A stretch of 16,793 nt of DNA from Pseudomonadota bacterium (GTDB taxonomy: Bacteria; Pseudomonadota; Alphaproteobacteria; Acetobacterales; Acetobacteraceae), in contig JAJZEG010000323.1 in assembly GCA_021828605.1 (NCBI GenBank), positions 1-16,793 of the forward strand. The letters run 5' to 3'. The first letter of the stretch is position 1; each line of letters starts with the position of its first letter. Positions 6,293 through 13,060 of the stretch are shown here, in pieces. The notes under the pieces are model-generated. The model did no database searches. It saw nothing but the letters and a program-made list of their open reading frames with translations, and was not told where the DNA came from. Made by a program: the position numbers and the translations under genes.

Positions 6293-7708
6293 ATGACGAT
6301 CAATGAACCGGCCGCGCTCAAGCGACGAACCCTGCTCACACTCAGCAGCATGGGCGTCGCCGCTGGTGCGTTACCCTGGGCCCTGCCTGCCAACGCAGCC
6401 CAGAGCGCCATCACCACCAACCTGCGCCCCGCACCCGCCAAAGCCGCGATTTTAGGGGCAGGCCACACCAAAACCGACGTGCTGGCCTATAACAACACGG
6501 TCTCCGGCCCGGTGGTGACCATGGACCAGGCCGTGCCATTTCGCTCAACCGTGACCAACGGCCTCGATCAAAATACCACGGTGCATTGGCACGGAATCAG
6601 GCTCCCCAACGCCATGGACGGCGTGCCGTATCTGACCCAACCGCCGATCAAACCCAACGCCGATTTCCACTACGCCTTCACCCCACCCGATGCCGGAACC
6701 TTCTGGTATCATCCTCATGACCATACCGCGCACCAAATGGGCCGTGGCATGGCCGGTGCTTTAATCGTGCGCGAGCCCAAAGCCCCGCCTTTCGATCAGG
6801 ATTTACTCTGGGTGCTGCAGGATTGGGCCTTCGAGCCGAATGATCAATTCGTGCCCGGCTTTGATACGCCAATGGAAGCGGCGATGAGCGGGCGGATTGG
6901 CAACGTGGTGACCATCAACGGCGTGGTTCCAGCGCCGATTATCGTGCGCGCTGGCGAACGCATCCGCCTGCGGCTGGTCAATGCCTGCCTGGCCCGGTTC
7001 ATGGCACTGCGTTTCGCCGGACATCGGGTAACCATCATCGCCCTTGACGGTCAACCCTGCCATCCCTTCGCCCCACCGGGCGGCCACGTCATTATTGCAC
7101 CGGCCCAGCGGGTTGATTTGCAACTCGATACCACCGGCGAACCCGGCCAGGATTATCCGGTGATCGATGATTTTTATGGTCGGCGCTCAACCTATCGACT
7201 CGTTAATATTTCTTACTCTAAGCAAGCGCCGCGCCGACCCTCTCTCGCCGCGCACCCGATCACACTCCCGCCCAACCCGGTGCCAAAACCTGATCTGTCC
7301 AATCCCATCCGCCATCACCTCACCATTGTCGGGGGGATGATGGGCACCGGAATGGGAATGATGAGCGATGGCAAACCGGCACCGATTTGGGGCATCGATG
7401 ATGGTAAGCGCCACAGCAACGGGATGACACCGATTTTTACCATCCCGCTCGGTCGCACCGCACTCCTAACACTGGAAAACCATACTTCGTTCTGGCACCC
7501 GATGCATTTGCACGGATATAGCTTCACCGTGTTATCGCGCAATGGCGTCAAAGAGCGCTACGCGCCTTTGCGCGACACCGTGATTGTGCGCCCGAAAGAA
7601 CATGTGCAAATCGCGTTCGCTGCCAACAATCCAGGACATTGGATGTTTCATTGCCATGTCATCGAGCATCAGGCCAACGGGCTGATGACCGTGATTAACG
7701 TCGCTTGA
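6293..7708 (+). CDS. Multicopper oxidase (laccase/CueO-like), Tat-exported
   Basis: This is a 471-residue periplasmic oxidase that couples one-electron oxidation of a substrate, possibly Cu(I) here, to reduction of O2 to water. All copper-ligand blocks are present: HWHG (98-101), HPH (140-142), HPMHLHG (402-408) and HCHVIEH (453-459), with C454 as the type-1 cysteine. The position ten after that cysteine, which is the axial methionine in CueO and CotA, is L464; the methionine comes one later (M465). The N-terminus has KRRTLLTL and a hydrophobic stretch ending ANA-A, a plausible Tat signal that fits export of a folded copper protein. A short Met-rich run (349-357) recalls the longer one of CueO. 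The ATG at 6293 is preferred over in-frame codons further upstream because GAGGGA lies 7 bases before it and the Tat motif then falls near the end. It is followed by DUF411 after 24 bases. Confidence 0.95.
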   Translation: MTINEPAALKRRTLLTLSSMGVAAGALPWALPANAAQSAITTNLRPAPAKAAILGAGHTKTDVLAYNNTVSGPVVTMDQAVPFRSTVTNGLDQNTTVHWHGIRLPNAMDGVPYLTQPPIKPNADFHYAFTPPDAGTFWYHPHDHTAHQMGRGMAGALIVREPKAPPFDQDLLWVLQDWAFEPNDQFVPGFDTPMEAAMSGRIGNVVTINGVVPAPIIVRAGERIRLRLVNACLARFMALRFAGHRVTIIALDGQPCHPFAPPGGHVIIAPAQRVDLQLDTTGEPGQDYPVIDDFYGRRSTYRLVNISYSKQAPRRPSLAAHPITLPPNPVPKPDLSNPIRHHLTIVGGMMGTGMGMMSDGKPAPIWGIDDGKRHSNGMTPIFTIPLGRTALLTLENHTSFWHPMHLHGYSFTVLSRNGVKERYAPLRDTVIVRPKEHVQIAFAANNPGHWMFHCHVIEHQANGLMTVINVA

Positions 7709-7732
7709 ACCCCTAACCAAAGGAACCTTAAA

Positions 7733-8185
7733 ATGAACCGACGTGCCCTCCTGCGCACCGCCACATCGCTCGCCGTTCTCGCCCCCCTCACCGCCCGCGC
7801 GGCCACGCCGATCAAGGCCACTTTATACAAGGACCCCTCCTGCTCCTGTTGCGAAGCCTATGCGAAATATCTCGATAAAAACGGTTTCAAGGTAAAGGTC
7901 ATCCCAACGCCCGGCCTGGAACAAGTCAGCCTGGCCGCCGGCATTCCCCAATCCATGATCGGCTGCCATTTAACCAGGCTCGAAGGTCACGTCTTTGAAG
8001 GTCATATTCCAGCGCCCTTGATCAAGCGGTTCCTGGCCCATCCCGCCGGGGCAAAAGGCTTGGCAATTCCCGGCATGCCCGCAGGATTGCCCGGCATGCC
8101 GTTGATGTCCGGCATGACCGCACAGCCGATCAAAGTCTATCTGCTCGGTGCTGGCAAACCAACGGTGTTCGCCACCGTCGATTAA
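7733..8185 (+). CDS. DUF411 family copper-associated periplasmic protein
   Basis: This 150-residue protein has an N-terminal RR-containing signal sequence (MNRRALLRTATSLAVLAPLT, cleavage near ARA). It is followed by the DUF411 core: LYKDPSCSCC with C37, C39 and C40, then IGCHL (C78-H79), then EGHIPA (H91) and the KGLAIPGMPAG loop. Members recur in copper and silver resistance loci and are thought to bind metal through the cysteines and histidines; a biochemical role is not settled. The C-terminal part is methionine-rich (GMPAGLPGMPLMSGM), offering extra Cu(I) ligands. The ribosome site is AAAGGA. It follows the multicopper oxidase by 24 bases and precedes the methyltransferase by 38, so it is probably in the same transcript. 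Confidence 0.92.
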   Translation: MNRRALLRTATSLAVLAPLTARAATPIKATLYKDPSCSCCEAYAKYLDKNGFKVKVIPTPGLEQVSLAAGIPQSMIGCHLTRLEGHVFEGHIPAPLIKRFLAHPAGAKGLAIPGMPAGLPGMPLMSGMTAQPIKVYLLGAGKPTVFATVD

Positions 8186-8223
8186 ACCGCCATCGGCGCA
8201 TCGCGAAATACGGAGATATCACC

Positions 8224-8838
8224 ATGAACTTCTACGATCGTACAATTCTACCCCATGTCCTGAACTTCGCGATGCGCCAAACGATCCTAACGCCATTCCG
8301 CCAGCGCGTTATTCACGCAGCGCGCGGCCATGTGCTGGAATTAGGGGTGGGCTCGGGTTTGAATTTGCCCTTTTATCAATCCGGCGTAACGTCCGTCACC
8401 GGCATCGATCCCTCGACCGCCTTGTTAGAAATGGCGCGCGCCCACGCAAACTCTGCCCTCATCCCAGTCGAATTGATCGAAGCCTCGGCCGAGCAACTGC
8501 CCCTTGCCACCGGTAGCATCGATACCATCGTCACCACCTGGACCCTCTGCACCATCCCCGACGCAGTGCAGGCGTTGCGCGAAGCGTTGCGCGTGCTCAA
8601 ACCCGACGGCACCTTGCTCTTCGTTGAACATGGCCGCGCGCCGGAACCGGCTGTTGCGCGCTGGCAAGATCGGCTTGACCGTCCCTGGGGGCTGATCGCG
8701 GGCGGCTGCCATATTAATCGCCCGATTGACGCCATCATCCAATCCGCCGGGTTCACCATCGAGACATTAGCGCATGACCGGATGCCCGGACCACGGACCC
8801 ATAATTACCTCTATGAAGGCAAGGCTCGCCCCTCATGA
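8224..8838 (+). CDS. Class I SAM-dependent methyltransferase (METTL7-like)
   Basis: This 204-residue soluble protein has a Rossmann methyltransferase fold. The SAM-binding glycine loop LELGVGSGLNLPFY lies at about residues 39-52, an acidic ribose-binding strand end (TGIDPS) follows at about 59, and motif IV (TTWTLCTIPD) at about 103-112. The C-terminal half has VEHGRAPEP and WQDRLDRPWGLIAGGCHINR. That arrangement resembles the METTL7 (thiol methyltransferase) and phospholipid-N-methyltransferase-like group. The substrate is unknown. It is embedded in the copper cluster, and its stop overlaps the SCO start by ATGA, so it is co-translated with a copper chaperone. A link to thiol or membrane chemistry under metal stress is plausible but not shown. 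Confidence 0.88.
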   Translation: MNFYDRTILPHVLNFAMRQTILTPFRQRVIHAARGHVLELGVGSGLNLPFYQSGVTSVTGIDPSTALLEMARAHANSALIPVELIEASAEQLPLATGSIDTIVTTWTLCTIPDAVQALREALRVLKPDGTLLFVEHGRAPEPAVARWQDRLDRPWGLIAGGCHINRPIDAIIQSAGFTIETLAHDRMPGPRTHNYLYEGKARPS

Positions 8839-9539
8839 GCGAGCGCAATCAACCAGCCCCGCCCCCCGGTCTCGGACGACGACTCGCCCTCGGCAGCGCA
8901 CTCGGCTTGGGCGCAGCACTGACCGCCGTCGCGATCGACCCGGCAATGCTCGGCATCACCAAACAGAACGCACTCACGACGCTGGCGCGCTTACTCGGCT
9001 GGAATAACCAAGCCACAGGCGCAACCACCACCGATTCGGCGATTCCGCCCGGCGCCCCAATCGGCGGCCCGTTCACCCTCACCAACCAATTCGGCCAAAC
9101 CATGAAGGCGGCCAGTTTTCACGGACGCTGGATGCTGATTTATTTTGGCTATACGCGCTGCCCGGACGAATGCCCTCTCACCTTAGAGAAAATGGCGGTG
9201 ATGATGCGCGCGTTAGGGCCGCGCGCGCGCCATGTCGCGCCGGTCTTTATCACCGTCGATCCGCTGCACGATACGCCCGGCGTGCTGAAAACCTATCTCG
9301 CCAAATTCAGCAACCGCATCACCGGCCTGACCGGATCGGTCCCGGCCATTGCCCAGGTGGCAAAGGAATATGACGCCTATTTCAACAGCGATCATCACGA
9401 AGCCTCCGGCAAAAGCCTGATCAGCCACTCAACCTTTATCTATCTGATGTCGCCTGATGGGCGCTTCAATAATCTGTTCCCCGTCACCATCACCGTGCCG
9501 CTGCTCGTGCGCGCCCTCCAGAAAGTCATCGCCCAATGA
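8835..9539 (+). CDS. SCO1/SenC family copper chaperone (thioredoxin fold)
   Basis: This 234-residue protein is anchored by an N-terminal membrane segment (about residues 14-35) with a periplasmic thioredoxin-like SCO domain. The CPDEC motif gives C109 and C113, and H198 (in ISHSTFIYL) completes the Cys-Cys-His copper site of the family. YFGYTRCPDECP and FITVDPLHDTP are diagnostic. SCO proteins load or reduce the CuA site of cytochrome oxidase or otherwise move copper in the periplasm. No oxidase genes are visible here, so a copper-detoxification or redox role alongside the multicopper oxidase is more likely in this setting. It overlaps the genes on both sides by ATGA, suggesting tight coupling. 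Confidence 0.95.
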   Translation: MSERNQPAPPPGLGRRLALGSALGLGAALTAVAIDPAMLGITKQNALTTLARLLGWNNQATGATTTDSAIPPGAPIGGPFTLTNQFGQTMKAASFHGRWMLIYFGYTRCPDECPLTLEKMAVMMRALGPRARHVAPVFITVDPLHDTPGVLKTYLAKFSNRITGLTGSVPAIAQVAKEYDAYFNSDHHEASGKSLISHSTFIYLMSPDGRFNNLFPVTITVPLLVRALQKVIAQ

Positions 9540-10102
9540 ACCCGCTGATCTCCTCGCGTCGCCGCCTTTTGGCCCAAGCGGGCGTCGGCATCGGCGTGGG
9601 GGCCGCTCTCACTTTGCCGCGATCCAGCGCGGCTCAGACCCCTAACGTGCCGCCATTTTACCTGACTGAACCAAGGCCGTTACCAAACTTCACCTTCACC
9701 AACCAAGCCGGGCACCCGCGCAGCCTATCCAGCTTTCACGGCAAATTCATATTACTCAACATCTGGGCAACCTGGTGCATCCCGTGCCGCAAAGAAATGC
9801 CGACCCTGGATCGGCTGCAAGCGACGCTGGGGGATAAACAGTTCGAAATCGTGCCCGTCTCCATCGATAGCGGCGGGCTCAAAGCCGTGCAAAAATTCTA
9901 CACTGGAATCCACATCCAGCATCTTGGCATCTTTCTCGACCCCTCCGGCAGTGCGATGCAAATACTAAACCTTGAAGGCCTGCCCACCAGTTTCCTGATC
10001 AATCCTGCTGGCCAACAAATCGGCCGCGAAACCGGGGGAACCGTCTGGGATACGCCCTCCGTCATCCGTTTCTTCAAACATCAATTTCTCACCGGCGCTT
10101 GA
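9536..10102 (+). CDS. TlpA-family periplasmic thiol-disulfide oxidoreductase
   Basis: This 188-residue thioredoxin-fold protein has an N-terminal twin-arginine-like signal (SSRRRLLAQAG, hydrophobic to about residue 27, likely cleavage at SAA-Q). The active site is W80-C81-I-P-C84 inside LLNIWATWCIPCRKEMP, which matches TlpA/ResA/DsbE. The conserved cis-proline region is LEGLPTSFLI. Such proteins reduce disulfides of apo-cytochromes or of copper chaperones; TlpA is known to reduce ScoI in Bradyrhizobium. Its ATGA overlap with the SCO gene here strongly suggests that it keeps the SCO cysteines (C109/C113) reduced. The region downstream to 10160 holds only a short leader for the next gene. Confidence 0.94.
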   Translation: MNPLISSRRRLLAQAGVGIGVGAALTLPRSSAAQTPNVPPFYLTEPRPLPNFTFTNQAGHPRSLSSFHGKFILLNIWATWCIPCRKEMPTLDRLQATLGDKQFEIVPVSIDSGGLKAVQKFYTGIHIQHLGIFLDPSGSAMQILNLEGLPTSFLINPAGQQIGRETGGTVWDTPSVIRFFKHQFLTGA

Positions 10103-10160
10103 CGCTCAGCAACAGCGCAACCGCAGCACCGCCACCCACCCCAACCGAGGAGCTTCACGC

Positions 10161-10487
10161 ATGAATAGCTGTAACCCAACCGCTAGCACCACCCGCCGCA
10201 CCGGCTGGCGTCGCTTCGTCACCAAGCGTCTGGCGATTATTGCTGGTCTCACCGTCATCGTTCTTGGCGGCCTGGCGCTCGGCGGCTGGGGTTGGCTGGT
10301 CGCGGCTGGGCTCGCGCCCATCATCCTGTCACTTGCGCCCTGCGCCGCAATGTGTGGGCTTGGGATCTGCATGATGGGCATGAACAAGTCGAAAGCCACC
10401 GCCGCACCGGCACTCGACGCCATGAACCAAAATAACGATGCGAGCATTCATCGCGGCGACGCGATGCCGCCGCAACCGCGCAACTGA
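10161..10487 (+). CDS. Small Cys-rich membrane protein of unknown function
   Basis: I do not recognise a named family for this 108-residue protein. A basic N-terminus (TRRTGWRRFVTKR, residues 11-23) is followed by two hydrophobic stretches (about 24-41 and 43-60) with a Gly-Trp-Gly turn. At the end of the second stretch comes a cysteine set C61-A-A-M-C65-G-L-G-I-C70, followed by MMGM. The tail (75-108) is polar and probably disordered. Cys and Met ligands at a membrane boundary, next to SCO and TlpA, suggest a role in Cu(I) handling or disulfide exchange; this is inferred from context. The ribosome site GAGGAG lies about 8 bases before the ATG, supporting translation. It starts 58 bases after tlpA. 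Confidence 0.75.
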   Translation: MNSCNPTASTTRRTGWRRFVTKRLAIIAGLTVIVLGGLALGGWGWLVAAGLAPIILSLAPCAAMCGLGICMMGMNKSKATAAPALDAMNQNNDASIHRGDAMPPQPRN

Positions 10488-10565
10488 ATGAGCCAAACGA
10501 CGCCCTAATCGTTCATCTACCCTACAACCAACGTCATCCACTAACTAGAAATAAAGGAGCCACCC

Positions 10566-11213
10566 ATGAGTATCCAACTCGGTCAAATCGCACCCGACTT
10601 CGAACAAGTGAGCACCCAAGGCACAATCAAATTCCATGATTGGCTTGGCTCCTCCTGGGGTGTGTTATTCAGCCATCCGAAGGACTATACGCCGGTCTGC
10701 ACCACCGAACTGGCTGAAGTGGCGCGGCTCAAGCCCGAATGGGACAAGCGCGGCGCCAAGCCGATCGGCCTTTCCGTCGATCCCGCTGATAGTCATCATG
10801 GTTGGGAACAGGACATTAAGGAAACCCAAGGCCAAACGCTCAACTTCCCGCTATTGGCGGACGCTGATCGTAAGGTCTCAACCCTGTATGGCATGATCCA
10901 CCCGCAAGCAGATCCCACACTCACCGTGCGCAGCGTCTTTATCATCGATCCGAACAAAAAAGTTCGGTTGATCATTACCTATCCACCCAGCACCGGTCGT
11001 AACTTTAACGAAATCATCCGGGTCATCGATAGTTTGCAACTGACCGACGCCCACAAGGTCGCCACACCGGTAAATTGGAATGACGGTGATGAGGTGATCA
11101 TTGTGCCCAGTCTTTCGGATGATGACGCCAAGCAACGCTTTCCGAATGGCTGGAGAGCCCTGCGCCCCTACCTTCGCATGGTTACTCAGCCGAAGTTGCC
11201 ACATCGGCAATGA
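10566..11213 (+). CDS. 1-Cys peroxiredoxin (Prx6 type)
   Basis: This 215-residue peroxidase reduces hydrogen peroxide, organic peroxides or peroxynitrite using a single catalytic cysteine, C45, in the motif HPKDYTPVCTTEL. No second cysteine is present, so it is a 1-Cys enzyme needing an external thiol reductant. The C-terminal half (from about 165, with PVNWNDGDEVIIVPSLSDDDA) is the Prx6-specific extension, and the length matches that class. There is no signal peptide, so it is cytoplasmic. AAGGAG lies 6 bases before the ATG. It is placed between the Cys-rich membrane protein and CopC in the copper cluster. Copper promotes peroxide chemistry, so protection is a sensible role, but its regulation with the cluster is an inference. 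Confidence 0.95.
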   Translation: MSIQLGQIAPDFEQVSTQGTIKFHDWLGSSWGVLFSHPKDYTPVCTTELAEVARLKPEWDKRGAKPIGLSVDPADSHHGWEQDIKETQGQTLNFPLLADADRKVSTLYGMIHPQADPTLTVRSVFIIDPNKKVRLIITYPPSTGRNFNEIIRVIDSLQLTDAHKVATPVNWNDGDEVIIVPSLSDDDAKQRFPNGWRALRPYLRMVTQPKLPHRQ

Positions 11214-11257
11214 GCCTAACGCCGCCCACCATCAACGACCAATCAAGGCTAACTAAA

Positions 11258-11626
11258 ATGCACAAATCTCTACAATCGGCAATTAGTATCATTGCGTTAG
11301 TGTTGATCCCCGCCACTGCGTTAGCTCACGCCTATCCTGCCCACGAGATCCCGCCATCAGGAGCTATTCTGCACCAACTTCCACCAACTCTGTCAATCAA
11401 ATACACCGAAACCGTCAACGGTCATTTCAGCGGGATCATCGTCAACGGGCCCAAGGGCAAACCGGTAAGTCGGGGCATCGCCCGGTTAGTGCCGGGTCAC
11501 AGCAAAACTTTGGCGGTCGCGCTGCGCCCCTCTGATCAACCCGGTCGCTACACCGTCCTGTGGCACGCGCTCGCCTCGGACGGCCACCGGACGGCGGGGC
11601 GCTATTATTTTCAGGTCAAGCCGTGA
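11258..11626 (+). CDS. copC: CopC (YobA/PcoC-like) periplasmic copper-binding protein
   Basis: This 122-residue protein has a Sec signal (residues 1-23, ending ALA). The mature protein begins with H24 (HAYPAHEIPPSGA), the N-terminal histidine that binds Cu(II) in CopC proteins. The conserved ASDGH motif (D108, H110) supplies the other Cu(II) ligands, followed by GRYYF. No Met-rich Cu(I) loop is seen, so it is of the Cu(II)-only short type. I chose the ATG at 11258 because AAGG lies 9 bases before it and the signal peptide starts there. An ATG at 11210 overlapping the peroxiredoxin stop would add 16 polar residues. Its stop overlaps the CopD start (GTGA), so the two are translationally coupled, as usual for this pair. 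Confidence 0.93.
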   Translation: MHKSLQSAISIIALVLIPATALAHAYPAHEIPPSGAILHQLPPTLSIKYTETVNGHFSGIIVNGPKGKPVSRGIARLVPGHSKTLAVALRPSDQPGRYTVLWHALASDGHRTAGRYYFQVKP

Positions 11627-12549
11627 TCCTGTCCGCCGATCTGCTGATCCGCGGCGTCGCTCGCGGCGTCAATGTTGCGGCGTCGCTGGCAATTCTGGGC
11701 ACAATTATCGGCTATCCTCTGTTCGTCCAGAGCGGTTTGCCGCCGAATACCACACAAGCTGCACGCAACGCGCGAAGGGCAATCGTCACATTTTTGCGCG
11801 GCAGTCTTGCCGTCTCGGTTAGTGCGGGCGTGGTCTGGCTCGGTTTCGAAGCGATCTATGCCACCGGATCGCATCATTTAACCGCCGGGATTAACGCCAT
11901 CCTGCCTTTGCTCCAGGATACAAATTTCGGTCATCTCTGGATCATCCGAATCCTGGCCATGATCGGTGCCGTCGCGATGTTCGGCACCGGTGAGACCAAA
12001 ACCCGTATCCTGCTCGCGGGCGGTTTCGCTGTTATCGCCGTAGCACTGCAAGCGGGGCTTGGCCATGGCGCCGCGATGGGGGGTGCCGAAGGTCATTTGT
12101 TATTCGCAACCTTAATTCTACATCTGCTCGCAGCCGGCCTATGGCTCGGCGGCCTCGCTCCCTTGCTCATCGTGATCAAAGCCATCCCTCCCGAGGCCGC
12201 CTTTCGCGTCGCTACCCGATTTTCCCGCGCGGGCGTCGCCTGCGTCATCACCATCGCCATAACCGCCGCGATCCAGGCTTGGTATCTGATCGGCACCGTC
12301 GCCGCTTTCACTAACACGACTTACGGCCTGGTTGCGTTAGGAAAACTCATCCTGTTTGCCGCACTCATCGCCATCGCCGCCACCAACCGCTGGCTAACCT
12401 CCCGCATCCCGACAAGCAGCGGTCAGCACGCAAAAAACCTGCTCTACAAATCAATCATCATCGAAACCGCGATTGGTCTCACCGTCATTATCCTCGCCGG
12501 CATTCTGATGGAGCTACCCCCCGCCATGGACATGGTAAAAATTGGATAA
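11623..12549 (+). CDS. copD: CopD family copper resistance membrane protein
   Basis: This 308-residue inner-membrane protein has about eight hydrophobic segments, the usual size of CopD/PcoD. Family signs are a histidine-containing LGHGAAMGGAEGHLLF stretch (around residues 146-161), the HLLAAGLWLGGLAPLL helix, FSRAGV, and YGLVALGKLILFAALI. CopD is thought to work with CopC in moving copper from periplasm to cytoplasm. The start is taken as GTG at 11623, which overlaps the copC stop; the frame is open further upstream but lies inside copC. It is the last gene of the plus-strand cluster. The 37-bp repeat array begins 35 bases downstream. Confidence 0.92.
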   Translation: MILSADLLIRGVARGVNVAASLAILGTIIGYPLFVQSGLPPNTTQAARNARRAIVTFLRGSLAVSVSAGVVWLGFEAIYATGSHHLTAGINAILPLLQDTNFGHLWIIRILAMIGAVAMFGTGETKTRILLAGGFAVIAVALQAGLGHGAAMGGAEGHLLFATLILHLLAAGLWLGGLAPLLIVIKAIPPEAAFRVATRFSRAGVACVITIAITAAIQAWYLIGTVAAFTNTTYGLVALGKLILFAALIAIAATNRWLTSRIPTSSGQHAKNLLYKSIIIETAIGLTVIILAGILMELPPAMDMVKIG

Positions 12550-12557
12550 GTGCCCCT

Positions 12558-12574
12558 GAAATCCGTCGGATTTC
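12558..12574 (+). terminator. Weak hairpin after copD
   Basis: GAAATCC (12558-12564) pairs with GGATTTC (12568-12574) over a 3-base loop, 9 bases after the copD stop. No T run follows, so a Rho-independent terminator is only a possibility. Confidence 0.3.
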
Positions 12575-12583
12575 CGATCTGGA

Positions 12584-12731
12584 ACAATCCTTATTAAATT
12601 TGCTCGTGTCCACTCCAGGGACAATCCTTATTAAATTTGCTCGTGTCCACTCCAGGGACAATCCTTATTAAATTTGCTCGTGTCCACTCCAGGGACAATC
12701 CTTATTAAATTTGCTCGTGTCCACTCCAGGG
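12584..12731. repeat. Four identical 37-bp tandem direct repeats
   Basis: Units are 12584-12620, 12621-12657, 12658-12694 and 12695-12731, all identical. Each starts ACAATCCTTATTAAATTT (AT-rich) and ends GCTCGTGTCCACTCCAGGG. No spacers separate them, so this is not a CRISPR. A 37-base period is about 3.5 helical turns, so successive copies face opposite sides of the helix. Each unit junction contains TGTCC-N7-GGACA, a small palindrome. The array lies between copD and the toxin-antitoxin pair, ending 62 bases before the vapB start. Complete identity points to recent expansion or a locus prone to slippage. Confidence 0.95.
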
Positions 12732-12738
12732 ACACGAG
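12714..12738. repeat. 9-bp hairpin at the downstream end of the tandem array
   Basis: CTCGTGTCC (12714-12722) and GGACACGAG (12730-12738) are exact inverted copies around a 7-base loop. Only the last repeat copy has the complete right arm; internal copies keep five pairs. This suggests the array arose by duplicating the left part of an original palindrome. It is positioned upstream of the vapB ribosome site and could serve as an operator or terminator. Confidence 0.7.
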
Positions 12739-12793
12739 ATTGCCTTCCACCCCAGGATATGCCAGACTATCCCCATAACAAGGAACTCCGATC

Positions 12794-13060
12794 ATGTCGC
12801 ACTCAATCGTCGGTAAATGGGGCAAAAATCTCGCCATTCGCGTGCCCATGGATGTCGCCCGCGCATCGGGTTTGGCCGATGGCGAAACAGTTGAAATCGA
12901 AGCCATCGACGGCGATCTCGTCGTGCATCGCCGAACCGCCCGCGCCCAGGCACGGCAGGATGCTCAGAACGCCGCAGATGAAATCATCGCCGAAAGCCGC
13001 CGCCATTCTCTGGGCGACACGTCAATTCGCGACTTGCTTGACCAAGGACGGCGCGGGTGA
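12794..13060 (+). CDS. vapB: AbrB/MazE-fold antitoxin (VapB type)
   Basis: This 88-residue protein has an N-terminal swapped-hairpin AbrB DNA-binding domain (residues 1-48: GKWGKNLAIRVP, GLADGETVEIE, DGDLVVHRR). A charged helical tail follows (about 50-88) that would wrap around and block the toxin. The ribosome site AAGGA lies 9 bases before the ATG. Its stop overlaps the start of the PIN gene (GTGA), the standard coupling that keeps antitoxin in excess. Such antitoxins usually repress their own promoter, so the repeats just upstream are candidate operator DNA. Confidence 0.92.
   Translation: MSHSIVGKWGKNLAIRVPMDVARASGLADGETVEIEAIDGDLVVHRRTARAQARQDAQNAADEIIAESRRHSLGDTSIRDLLDQGRRG

Noticed and set aside
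12584..12731. CRISPR array
   Set aside because: The four 37-bp units are directly abutting with no unique spacers, and there are no cas genes.
12631..12906. Minus-strand frame through the repeat array and vapB
   Set aside because: It reads through the tandem repeats and opposite the well-supported antitoxin; the 37-base unit shifts frame in each copy.
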